A stretch of DNA of 9,314 nucleotides from DATKEH01 sp035546355 (GTDB taxonomy: Bacteria > Acidobacteriota > Thermoanaerobaculia > Multivoradales > JAIOJS01): contig DATKEH010000024.1 of assembly GCA_035546355.1 (NCBI GenBank), positions 1 to 9,314 of the forward strand. Direction: 5' to 3'. Positions 1 to 7,092 of the stretch are shown piece after piece. How positions within the stretch are numbered: the first letter of the stretch is position 1; each line of letters begins with the position of its first letter. The notes under the pieces are model-generated. The model did not search any database and was not told the origin of the DNA. It saw only the letters and a list, made by a program, of their open reading frames with translations. A program made the position numbers and the translations under genes.

Positions 1-231
1 CCCCTGGTCGGCGAGCTCCTGGCGCCAGCCTTCGAGCGCCTCGCCGGCACGCTGCTCGAGAGTGGCGTAGAAGTCCGCCAGCTCCTCGTAGGGCACGTGC
101 TCGATGCTCGCGATCACGTGCAGCAGGGTGAGCTTCGCCGCGTCGCGGCCGCGGGCCAGCGTCGCGGCCGCGTCCATGGCGTGGCGGTTCTTCTCGGTCA
201 GGTCGACGGGTACCAGGATGCTGTCGAACAT
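1..231 (-). CDS. Universal stress protein (UspA family), N-terminal part, runs off the window
   Basis: This is the first 77 codons of a UspA-type cytoplasmic stress protein; the rest lies beyond the left edge. The protein opens with MFDSILVPVDLTEKNRHAMD, the usual first beta-strand (ILVPVD) and following helix of the Usp fold. A second strand with LTLLHVI at residues 34-40 and a long helix (about 48-75) follow, also as in the family. Full-length single-domain members are about 140-160 residues, so roughly half is seen. The ATP-binding glycine motif of some members lies near the C-terminus and cannot be checked. The ATG at 229-231 is preceded by a GGGAG ribosome site about four bases upstream. 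The family binds nucleotides or acts in stress survival; no specific role can be given here. It is separated from the efflux genes by about 370 bases and is probably a separate transcription unit. Confidence 0.9.
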   Translation of the reverse strand, partial: MFDSILVPVDLTEKNRHAMDAAATLARGRDAAKLTLLHVIASIEHVPYEELADFYATLEQRAGEALEGWRQELADQG

Positions 232-491
232 GCTCGCTCCCGGGCTGCAGACGGCGGTGGATCAGGCGCTCGGCCTACCTTCTCATTGTGCCCCATTCTC
301 GGCCCGAATGCCGACGGGGCCCAGCCCCGGGCCGAGCTCCGGATCCCCCTCCCCACCCCGGCGTGCGGGGGCTGCCCACCCCGCTGGCGGCCCCCGCTCT
401 CCGCACCAAGTTATCGGCCTGCGGCCCGCCGCTGCACCGCCTGGTCGGGTGGCGCAGGGACGCGGAGTCGGGTAGGGATCCCCGAGAGCCG

Positions 492-506
492 CACACCCGG
501 GGTGTG
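492..506. repeat. 15-base inverted repeat CACACCC-G-GGGTGTG
   Basis: Seven-base perfect arms are separated by a single G, giving a near-palindrome. As RNA it would fold as CACAC/GTGTG or slightly longer, with a tight loop. It lies 100 bases beyond the pump stop codon. It could be a protein-binding site, part of a longer structured RNA, or chance in GC-rich sequence; no T-tract follows on either strand. Confidence 0.4.
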
Positions 507-559
507 ACCGCCCGCGGGGCAGTACGTCGAGGAGCCCGACCGAGCGCAACGCAGCAGAT

Positions 560-579
560 GCAGCCGTTTCCGCGGCCGC
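560..579 (-). terminator. Possible 3' hairpin after the RND pump gene (no U-tract)
   Basis: On the minus strand, 26 bases after the pump stop codon, GCGGCCG and CGGCTGC can pair as a seven-base stem (one G-U pair) around a CGGAAA loop. The position suits a transcript end or 3' stabilising hairpin. There is no run of T after it, so it is not a classical Rho-independent terminator. A Rho-dependent end, or a repeat-element stem, is equally possible. Confidence 0.3.
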
Positions 580-605
580 AGCAGAAGGGTGGTGAGAAGG
601 TCGCT

Positions 606-3600
606 CTAACGCGCCGCGGCGGCGGGCTCGTCCTCGAACGCCATCGCCGCTACCGGCTGCTCCGCCAGGTCGCGCCGCCGCAACCGCAGGCGCTCGACGA
701 GGAGGTAGAGGCTGGGCACGAACAGCAGGGTGATGGCGCTGGAGGTGAGCAGGCCCCCCACCACCACCCGCGCCAGCGGGGCCTGGATCTCGCCCCCTTC
801 GCCGAGCCCGATGGCGAGCGGCAGCATGCCCAGGGCGGTGCTCAGGGTGGTCATCAGGATCGGCCGCAGGCGCCGCCTCCCGGCCTCCACCAGGGCACGC
901 TCCAGGGGCAGCCCCTGCTCGCGGCGCAGCAGGTTGACGTAGTCGACCAGCACGATGGCGTTGTTGACCACGATCCCCACCAGGACGATGGCGCCGAGGA
1001 AGGCGTTCATGCTGAAGGTGGTGCCGGTCACCGCCAGGGCGAGCACGACGCCGATGAAGCTGAACGGCACCGCCGTCATGATGATCAGCGGGTGCAACAG
1101 CGACTCGAACTGCACCGCCATCACCGTGTAGACCAGGAACAGGGCGAGCAGGATGCCCACCAGCAGATCGCCGAACACCTTGCGCTGCTCGACCAGCTCG
1201 CCGCCCAGCCCGACGGTGAACCCCTCCGGCACCTCGATCCCGCCCAGCGCCTGCTGCAGGTCGGCCACCACGTCCCCCAGCGGACGGTCGGCGATGCCGG
1301 CGCTGACCCGCAGCAGCCTCTCCTGGTTCTCGCGGGCGATCGACGAGGGTCCCCGCCGTTCCTCGATGGTCGCCACCGCGGACAGCGATACCCGGCGTCC
1401 GTCGGCGGCGACGATCGGCAGGCCGCCGAGCTGCTCCACCTGCGCCCGCGCCGCCTCGGGCAGCTGTACCCGGATGTCGATCTCCTCGCCGCCCTGCCGC
1501 AGGCGGGTGGCGACGCGACCCAGCACGTAGTGCTCCACCGCCTCGGCGACGTCGGCGCCGGTGAGGCCGAGCTCCGCCAGACGGGAGCGGTCGACGTGCA
1601 GCGTGCGTTCGAGCTTGCCCTCCTCGCGATCGACGCGCGGCCCGACCACCCCCGGCACCTCCGCCATCACTCCCAGCACCCGCTTGCCGAGGCGGTCGGC
1701 GGTCTCGAGGTCGTGGCCGCGCACCTCCACCACCAGGCGATCGCCGCCACCGCGCAGCAGGCGCATGAGGATGTTGCTGCTCGACTCTCGCACCTGGATG
1801 TCGGCGCCCGGCACCTGGGCGAAGGCGCGGCGCAGCTGCCCGGCCACCTCCGCGGACGAGACCTCCCGCTCGCTGACCGGCACCAACATGAGCTGCATGG
1901 CGCCGGTGTTGCCGGAGGCCGGGCGCCACCAGGATTCGGGGCCCGCGGTGGTGATGACGTGATCCAGCGCCTCCGGCGGGACCGCCGCGCGCAGCCGCTG
2001 CTCGAGGCCCAGCATCACCCCCATGGTGGTCTGCACCGGGGTGCCCACCGGCATCTCGACGTTGACGTCGATCCTCCCCTCGTCGGTCTCCGGCATCAGC
2101 TCGAATCCCAACAGAGGCACCAGCAGCAGCGAGCCCCCCAGCAGCGCCACCGATAGGGCGACGATGCGCCAGGGATGGGCGAGCGCGTGCGACAGCCGCG
2201 TGGCGTACCAGCGGTCGAGCCGCCCGAGCCAGCCGCCGGTGCCCTGCAGCCAGCGGCTGAAGCGGCTGCGCCCGTGCCCCTGCGGCTCGAGGATGCGGGC
2301 CGAGGCGGCGGGGATCAGCGACAGGGCCACGGCCAGGGCGCAGAACAGCGCGAAGCACACGACCACCGCCATCTCCTTGAAGAAGACGCCGGCGAAGCCG
2401 GGGATGAACACCACCGGCAGGAACACGGCGATCGTCGTCAGGGTGCCGGCGAGGATGGCCATCGCCACCTCGCGGCTGCCCTCCACCGCGGCCTCCAGCT
2501 TGCCCAGCCTCTCGTTGCGCTTGCGGTAGATGTTCTCGAGCACGACGATGGCGCCGTCGACCAGCATGCCGACCCCGAGCGCGATGCCGCCAAGGGAGAT
2601 GAGGTTGAGGGAGAAGCCGTTGAAGTACATCAGCGCGATGCTGGCCAGCACGCTGATCGGGATGGCGGTGCCGATGATCAGGGTGGCGCGCACGTCGCGC
2701 AGGAAGAGCAGCAGCACGGCCACCGCCAGGAAGGCGCCGTAGAAGGCGCCGGCCTTGACGTTGCTCACCGACTTCTGGATGAAGTCCGAGCCGGTCCACA
2801 GCATCTGCAGGTTCAACCGGCCCGCGTAGTCGCGGTTGATCTGCTCCACCTCGCGGCGCAGCGCCGCGACCACCTCCACGGTGTTGGCGCCGGACCGCTT
2901 GTTGACCGAGACCCGGATCCCCGGCGCGCCGTCGATCCACAGCTCGTTGGTCAGCTCGCGGTAGGTGTCGACCACGTCGCCGAGATCGGCGACGGTGATC
3001 GCGCGGCCGTCGCGCATGGCCACCACCGTCGCCGCCACCTCCTCGGGTCGCTGATACTCCCCGACGGTGCGGATCAACACCTCGCGGCCGGTCTGCTGCA
3101 TGTCGCCGGCCGAGACGTTGCGGTTCTCGCGCGCCAGCGACTGGGTCACCTGCCGCGGAGTCACCCCCAGGGCGGAGAGCCGCGCCGGATCGAGCTGCAC
3201 CTGGACCTCGCGTTGACGGCCGCCGCGCACCGAGACGGCCGCGACGCCGGGCACCCTCTCGAGCTGCCGGCTCAGGCTCTCTTCGGCGAGGTAGCGCAGG
3301 CGGCGCGCGTCGCCGCCGCCGGAGAGGCCCAGGAAGGCGACCGGGAAGTCGGACAGGTTGAACTTCCAGATCGACGGCGTGTCGGCGTCCTCGGGGAGGC
3401 GGTTGCGCAGCCGGTCGAGCTGCTCGCGCACGTCGTTGACCGCCTCGTCGAGATCGACTCCCCAGGCGAACTGCAGCTGTACCCGGCTGATCCCCTCCGC
3501 CGAGGTGGCTTCGATCTTGTCGATCCCCTCGATGGTCGACAGCGTCTGCTCGATGGGACGCGTGACGAGCGTCTCCATCTCGGCCGGCGCCACCCCCTCG

Positions 3601-3752
3601 TAGGTGGTGGTGACCGAGATCCGCGGCATGTCGACCTCGGGCATCAGGTCGACCGGCAGGCGGCGGGCGGCGACGATGCCCAGCACCACCACGCACAGGT
3701 AGATCATCGCCGTGCCCACGGGGCGGCGGGCGGCGATGCGCGGCAGGCTCAC
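606..3752 (-). CDS. RND-family inner-membrane efflux pump (AcrB/HAE1-like permease)
   Basis: The 1048-residue protein has the usual size and layout of a proton-driven RND pump. It has an N-terminal membrane helix (about 13-32), a large periplasmic porter domain (33-333), helices 335-480, a second helix near 530-549, a second porter domain (550-860) and final helices 862-1020. Helix 4 carries GVGMLVDGAIVVLEN (394-407), so the first proton-relay aspartate (AcrB D407) is D399 while the second (D408) is Gly400. Helix 10 has VVNNAIVLVDY (928-938), so the AcrB K940 position is Asn. These changes resemble SwrC-like and metal-RND subgroups more than AcrB itself. The start is the GTG at 3750-3752, overlapping the adaptor's TGA as GTGA, with GGAGGG six bases upstream (3759-3764). 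The reading frame stays open further upstream to 3962, but only as an Arg/Gly-rich shadow of the adaptor. Substrate is unknown; no outer-membrane factor is encoded nearby. Confidence 0.93.
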   Translation of the reverse strand: MSLPRIAARRPVGTAMIYLCVVVLGIVAARRLPVDLMPEVDMPRISVTTTYEGVAPAEMETLVTRPIEQTLSTIEGIDKIEATSAEGISRVQLQFAWGVDLDEAVNDVREQLDRLRNRLPEDADTPSIWKFNLSDFPVAFLGLSGGGDARRLRYLAEESLSRQLERVPGVAAVSVRGGRQREVQVQLDPARLSALGVTPRQVTQSLARENRNVSAGDMQQTGREVLIRTVGEYQRPEEVAATVVAMRDGRAITVADLGDVVDTYRELTNELWIDGAPGIRVSVNKRSGANTVEVVAALRREVEQINRDYAGRLNLQMLWTGSDFIQKSVSNVKAGAFYGAFLAVAVLLLFLRDVRATLIIGTAIPISVLASIALMYFNGFSLNLISLGGIALGVGMLVDGAIVVLENIYRKRNERLGKLEAAVEGSREVAMAILAGTLTTIAVFLPVVFIPGFAGVFFKEMAVVVCFALFCALAVALSLIPAASARILEPQGHGRSRFSRWLQGTGGWLGRLDRWYATRLSHALAHPWRIVALSVALLGGSLLLVPLLGFELMPETDEGRIDVNVEMPVGTPVQTTMGVMLGLEQRLRAAVPPEALDHVITTAGPESWWRPASGNTGAMQLMLVPVSEREVSSAEVAGQLRRAFAQVPGADIQVRESSSNILMRLLRGGGDRLVVEVRGHDLETADRLGKRVLGVMAEVPGVVGPRVDREEGKLERTLHVDRSRLAELGLTGADVAEAVEHYVLGRVATRLRQGGEEIDIRVQLPEAARAQVEQLGGLPIVAADGRRVSLSAVATIEERRGPSSIARENQERLLRVSAGIADRPLGDVVADLQQALGGIEVPEGFTVGLGGELVEQRKVFGDLLVGILLALFLVYTVMAVQFESLLHPLIIMTAVPFSFIGVVLALAVTGTTFSMNAFLGAIVLVGIVVNNAIVLVDYVNLLRREQGLPLERALVEAGRRRLRPILMTTLSTALGMLPLAIGLGEGGEIQAPLARVVVGGLLTSSAITLLFVPSLYLLVERLRLRRRDLAEQPVAAMAFEDEPAAAAR

Positions 3753-5074
3753 GAGCGGCCCTCCGGGGCGCCGCCGGCGGGCCCTGCGGCGTCGGCGCCT
3801 GCCGGGTCGCGCGGCACGGCGCCCGGACCCTCGACGATCCGTACCAGGCTGCCCGCGGAGAGCTCCTCGTGCCCCAGGGTGAGCACGACGTCGCCGGCGG
3901 CGAGCTGGCCGCTCACCGCCACCCGCCCGCCCTCGCGCCCCAGCACCTCCACCGGCCGCCACCGCGCCTCCCCCTCACCGCCGGCGACGGTGAAGACGCC
4001 GGTCGCGGCCAGCCCCTCGGGCCCCACCCGCTCGACCAGCGCGGCTCCGGGGATCAGCAGACGGTCCTCGAGGCGCTCGAGCACCACCTCCACCTCGGCG
4101 TACATCCCCGGCCGCGCCGCGGCGGGAGGAGCGACCAGGGAACCCTCGACCAGCACCGTGCGGTCGCTGCGGGAGACCTCGCCGGCGATCCGCGCCACCT
4201 CGCCGCGGATGAGGGTGTCGCCGGTGGCCTGGGTGGTCACCGCCAGCGGAGCGTCGAGATCGAGGCCGCGCAGCGCCCGTTCCGGCACCCGGAACTGCAC
4301 CAGCAGCGAGCCCTCTTCCACCAGTCGCACCACCGGCGTCCCCGGCTGCACGAGCGCCCCGGCGTCCAGGTACCGCTCGGCGACGACGCCGGCGAACGGG
4401 GCCACCAGGCGGGTGTCGCCGAGCTGTTGGTCGAGCTGCGCCAGCCGCGCCCGATCGCGGTCGATCTGCGCCGCGGCCGCGGCCAGCTCGGCCCTGGCAC
4501 TGCCGGCCCGCGCCTCGGCGCGATCGAGGTCCTGCCGGGAGAGGAGCTGCTGGTCGTGCAGTTGCCGTGCCCGCTCGAGGTCGCGCACGGCCTCCTCCAG
4601 CAGCGCGGCGGCTCGCTGGCGCGCCGCGTCGGCCACCGCCAGCTGCCCGGCCTCCTCCTCGCGGCCCCGCGCCAGGTCGGCGGGATCGAGCACCGCCACC
4701 ACCCCGCCACGCCCGATCCGGTCACCGGCCCGCACCCGCACCTCGAGCAGCCGGCCCGACACCTTGGGGGCGAGCTCGACGGCCTCCCCTGTCAGCTCCC
4801 CCGGGTACTGGCCCGTCACCCGCAGCGAGCCGCGTTCCACGGCTGCGGCGCGGACGGGCGTGGGGCCCCCATCGGGGCGGCCGCCAGGGCCCCGCCCGCC
4901 CTCACCCGCGCTGCCGTCGCCGCGATTGGCGAGGAAGATCACCAGCGCCAGGGCGACGACGGCGGCCACCACCCACGGCCAGCGCCGGCGCGTTCGGGGC
5001 GGCCGTTCGCCGAAGCTTTCGTCCTCCGGCTCGGGCAGCTCCACCGGGGGTACTTTGCGCAGCTCCTGGGGCAT
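3749..5074 (-). CDS. RND efflux periplasmic adaptor (membrane fusion protein, HlyD/AcrA type)
   Basis: This 441-residue protein would bridge the pump to an outer-membrane channel. It has a cytoplasmic N-tail of about 32 residues, one membrane helix (33-49) and a Gly/Pro-rich linker (52-72). A lipoyl half-motif follows (PKVSGRLLEVRVRAGDRIGRG, 103-123), then an alpha-helical coiled-coil hairpin (about 135-220, rich in Ala, Arg, Glu and Gln). The second lipoyl half (LVAPFAGVVAERYLDAGALV, 223-242) and beta-barrel and membrane-proximal domains (250-415) complete the fold. It has no lipoprotein cysteine and is anchored by the helix instead. The ATG at 5072-5074 is preferred because the membrane helix follows it naturally. 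However, GGAG directly abuts it, an unusual spacing, and an in-frame TTG at 5149 would add 25 residues. It precedes the pump with a four-base stop/start overlap and follows the permease by 80 bases. Substrate cannot be told from sequence. Confidence 0.92.
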   Translation of the reverse strand: MPQELRKVPPVELPEPEDESFGERPPRTRRRWPWVVAAVVALALVIFLANRGDGSAGEGGRGPGGRPDGGPTPVRAAAVERGSLRVTGQYPGELTGEAVELAPKVSGRLLEVRVRAGDRIGRGGVVAVLDPADLARGREEEAGQLAVADAARQRAAALLEEAVRDLERARQLHDQQLLSRQDLDRAEARAGSARAELAAAAAQIDRDRARLAQLDQQLGDTRLVAPFAGVVAERYLDAGALVQPGTPVVRLVEEGSLLVQFRVPERALRGLDLDAPLAVTTQATGDTLIRGEVARIAGEVSRSDRTVLVEGSLVAPPAAARPGMYAEVEVVLERLEDRLLIPGAALVERVGPEGLAATGVFTVAGGEGEARWRPVEVLGREGGRVAVSGQLAAGDVVLTLGHEELSAGSLVRIVEGPGAVPRDPAGADAAGPAGGAPEGRS

Positions 5075-5149
5075 CTCCGGATCTCGTTCGCGGGCGAGGT
5101 GGACACAACGCCCCCGCCGGATGGCCGAGGGCGCATCTGCCTCCCACAA

Positions 5150-5174
5150 GAATATTACGAGCCGGGATTATTCC
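5150..5174 (-). promoter_or_regulatory. AT-rich island with minus-10-like TAATAT and inverted GAATA/TATTC arms
   Basis: In very GC-rich surroundings, 25 bases at the end of the znuB-like gene are AT-rich. On the minus strand they contain TAATAT (5152-5157), a good sigma-70 minus-10, which overlaps the permease stop codon TAA. No good minus-35 is visible at 15-19 bases upstream. Five-base arms GAATA and TATTC (5150-5154 and 5169-5173) flank 14 bases as an inverted repeat, possibly an operator. Transcription from here would begin about 70 bases before the adaptor ATG, giving the efflux pair its own or an internal promoter. Confidence 0.4.
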
Positions 5175-5997
5175 GCCAGCGGCGCGGGCGCAGCCACCGC
5201 CAGCCGGCGTAGGCCACCAGGAAGGCGCCGAGCGTGCAGACGATGGCCGGGCCGCTCGGCAGGTCCCACTCATAGGAAGCCAGCAGCCCCAGGGCGCTGG
5301 CGGCGAGCCCGGCGCCCCAGGCGATCGCCAGCCTCGCCGCCCACCGCCTGCTGATGCCGAGCGCCAGGATGGCCGGCGCCACCAGGTAGGCGAAGACCAT
5401 CAGCACCCCGGCGATCTCCACCGCTACCGTCACCACCACCGCGAACGAGGCGTAGAACAGGAAGTCCCACCAAGGGAGCGACCAGCCGGCGGCGGCCGCT
5501 TCGGCCGGGCGCTCGGAGACCCGCCGGAACCGCTCGCGCAGCCGCCAGTGCAAGGCCCCGACCGCGGCACAGATCACCAGGTCGCGCAGCACCGTCTCCC
5601 AGGTGACCCAGAGGATGGCGCCGGCGAGCACCTCCTTGATGTGCTCGGCGCCCTCCGGTGCCCGGTCGGCGATGACGATGCCCAGAGCGGAAGCGACGAT
5701 GTAGGTGATGCCGATGATCGCCTCCTGCGGCACGTCCCCTTCCGGTGTGCGGCTGAAGCTGAAGATCGCCGCCCCCACGAGAGCCGCCGCGAGCGAAAAG
5801 GCGAGGGCGGTCAGGCTGCCCGGCTGGTGGCCGACCATGTACGCCATCAGGGTGCCGAGGGCGGCGATCTGGGCGAGCGCCAGGTCGACGAAGATCACCC
5901 CCCGCAGCAGCACGTGCAGCCCGAAGTAGCCGAGGATGGCCACCAGCACCACGCAGGCGACGAACGGTGGCGCCAGGAACTGCAGCACGTCGATCAC
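5155..5997 (-). CDS. znuB: ABC-3 family metal transporter permease (ZnuB/MntB-like)
   Basis: The 280-residue hydrophobic protein is the inner-membrane channel of a zinc/manganese-type ABC importer. About eight membrane segments can be seen (roughly 9-29, 36-56, 62-82, 92-111, 135-150, 178-196, 197-214, 221-268 as the last pair). Family signatures include FVDLALAQIAALG (36-48), EAIIGITYIVASALGIV (92-108) and, near the end, DLPSGPAIV (245-253), the PsGpaIV pattern of ABC-3 permeases. Length matches the family (260-300). The GTG at 5995-5997 overlaps the binding-protein stop codon as GTGA and has no strong ribosome site, so coupled translation is likely. No ATPase gene adjoins it, whereas most such operons carry one. 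The symbol is by family only; zinc versus manganese is not decided by the sequence. Confidence 0.9.
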   Translation of the reverse strand: MIDVLQFLAPPFVACVVLVAILGYFGLHVLLRGVIFVDLALAQIAALGTLMAYMVGHQPGSLTALAFSLAAALVGAAIFSFSRTPEGDVPQEAIIGITYIVASALGIVIADRAPEGAEHIKEVLAGAILWVTWETVLRDLVICAAVGALHWRLRERFRRVSERPAEAAAAGWSLPWWDFLFYASFAVVVTVAVEIAGVLMVFAYLVAPAILALGISRRWAARLAIAWGAGLAASALGLLASYEWDLPSGPAIVCTLGAFLVAYAGWRWLRPRRWRNNPGS

Positions 5998-7031
5998 GGG
6001 TGGCCCGCCCTGCTGGTAGCGAAGGCCTTGGCGAGCTCCCCCGTCCACAGGTCGAGCAGAGCGAAGTAGTCCCTCGCCCGCGACCCGCCGGGCTGCAGCG
6101 GCACCACGATCGCGCGCGCGCCGGTGCGCTCGGCGATGTCCCGTGGCTTGCGCGGGTCGAAGTAGCTGGCGGCGAGGATCACCGCGATCTCCCGGCGCTC
6201 GATGGTGCGCAGCAGGTGGTGGACGTGCCGCGCGGAGGGGGGGATGCCGGGCTTGGGCTCGACGTGATCGACGACGGTGAGCCCGAATAGCTCGGCGAAA
6301 TACACCCAGTTCTTGTGGTAGGTGACGATCTCGCGCCCACGAAAGGCCAGGCCCGCTCCCAGCCAACCCCCGAGGCGGTCGAGTAGCGGCCTCCCCTGGT
6401 ATTCCCTCTGCCCCAGGAACGGCACCAGCTTGCCCGAGCGCGCCAGCGGGTCGAGGGTCTCGGAGGGCAGCACCGCCAGCAGGCGCTTGCCGTACAGCGC
6501 CTCGTCGATGCGGCGCCGGAAGTCCGCCAGGCCCCGCCGGTAATGCTCGGCGCCGCCGGGGTCGACCCGCGCCAGCCCGGCGGCGATATTGCCGGCGACG
6601 GTCTTGACGTTCAGCGGGCTGGTGTGGATGTGGGGATTGCCGAAGGCGTGCACGTCGCCGGCCTCGCGGCTGGCGCTGGCCGGGACGTCGAGCAGCGGCA
6701 CGCCCTGGCTGGCCGCGACGAAGCCCGGCTGGCCGTCGCGGATGCGGCGATTGCCCGACTTGTCCACCAACACCGGCGCCCACAGCTCGAGGTCGAGGCC
6801 GGTGGTGACGAACAGGTCCGCGTCGCGCAGCATCAGGGCGAGAGACGGCTTGGGCTTGACGAAGTGCGCGTCCTCGTCGGGCCCGGAGATGGCCGCCGCG
6901 GTGACCCGCTCGCCGCCCACCGCCTCGGCGATCGAGGCGTAGGTCGGCAGCGTGGTGACCACCTTGACCGGCGCCGCTACCGCGCGAGCCGAGAGGGCCG
7001 CCAAAGCGAGCGTCACGACGAAGCGCAGCAT
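5994..7031 (-). CDS. znuA: Periplasmic metal-binding protein of an ABC importer (ZnuA-like, cluster A-I)
   Basis: This 345-residue binding protein would capture Zn(II) or Mn(II) in the periplasm and hand it to the adjoining permease. A signal peptide covers about 1-20 (MLRFVVTLALAALSARAVAA), with mature PVKVVTTLPTYASIAEAVGG typical of the family. The expected metal ligands are visible: His56 (EDAHF), His134 (GNPHIH), His239 (TYHKNW) and Asp292 (SYFDP). The long His/Asp-rich loop of classical zinc-specific ZnuA is absent. Mature length (about 325) fits cluster A-I proteins with its long linker helix near 215-235. The ATG at 7029-7031 is chosen for GGAG seven bases upstream and the compact signal peptide. 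An in-frame ATG at 7091, one base past the preceding stop codon, would add 20 residues and remains possible. It lies 61 bases after the outer-membrane gene and overlaps the permease start. Confidence 0.92.
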   Translation of the reverse strand: MLRFVVTLALAALSARAVAAPVKVVTTLPTYASIAEAVGGERVTAAAISGPDEDAHFVKPKPSLALMLRDADLFVTTGLDLELWAPVLVDKSGNRRIRDGQPGFVAASQGVPLLDVPASASREAGDVHAFGNPHIHTSPLNVKTVAGNIAAGLARVDPGGAEHYRRGLADFRRRIDEALYGKRLLAVLPSETLDPLARSGKLVPFLGQREYQGRPLLDRLGGWLGAGLAFRGREIVTYHKNWVYFAELFGLTVVDHVEPKPGIPPSARHVHHLLRTIERREIAVILAASYFDPRKPRDIAERTGARAIVVPLQPGGSRARDYFALLDLWTGELAKAFATSRAGHP

Positions 7032-7092
7032 CACCCGTCTCCATCGATCACCGGGCCGCGGCGCCGGAGGGGTGCCTGCGGTCTCTCTCATC

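Larger units (their letters stand above)
232..605. other. Intergenic region without a supported gene, between pump and usp
   Basis: About 370 bases separate the pump stop codon from the usp start. I see no credible gene: the open frames crossing it in either direction have no recognisable protein and reflect GC bias. It is rich in short GC hairpins (GGGGC-CCA-GCCCC at 316-328; a CACACCC/GGGTGTG palindrome at 492-506; a stem at 560-579). It also has two GTCGGGT copies at 444-450 and 467-473. The usp promoter should lie here. A weak minus-strand minus-10 candidate, CACAAT, sits at 285-290, but no convincing minus-35 is visible. The part from about 520 to 590 has the look of a dispersed intergenic repeat, which cannot be tested from one copy. 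Confidence 0.6.

Noticed and set aside
400..600. Group II intron or insertion-sequence remnant in the gap
   Set aside because: Hairpins are present but no reverse transcriptase or transposase fragment, domain V-like stem or flanking target duplication could be recognised.
283..3696. 1137-codon minus-strand open frame overlapping the pump
   Set aside because: Its translation is Arg/Gly/Ala low-complexity in a shifted frame of the RND gene, which has clear family motifs.
606..3752. Pump as a CzcA/CusA-type heavy-metal exporter because of the VDG motif and metal neighbours
   Set aside because: Sequence features such as VVNNAIVLVDY and overall layout fit HAE1/SwrC-like pumps. One motif and neighbourhood are not enough to assign metal export.
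3753..3962. Upstream extension of the pump reading frame to 3962
   Set aside because: The extra 70 residues are Arg/Gly-rich and shadow the adaptor's coding sequence. The GTG at 3752 has a ribosome site, gives the normal family length and overlaps the adaptor stop.
4939..5136. 65-residue frame with a good GGGAGG site before an ATG at 5136
   Set aside because: It overlaps the adaptor's N-terminus out of frame and its product is low-complexity. The ribosome site looks good but no homologous feature supports it.
2175..5354. Very long plus-strand open frame (and others at 288-2156, 3869-5212, 4567-6069, 6952-8592)
   Set aside because: Their products are His/Gln/Arg/Pro-rich without domains, and they lie opposite well-recognised genes. 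They are shadows of high-GC codon use on the minus strand.
5998..7044. Extension of the permease frame upstream to 7044 as a fusion
   Set aside because: The added residues are a frame shadow of the ZnuA-like gene and show none of the ABC-3 motifs, which begin only after the GTG at 5997.
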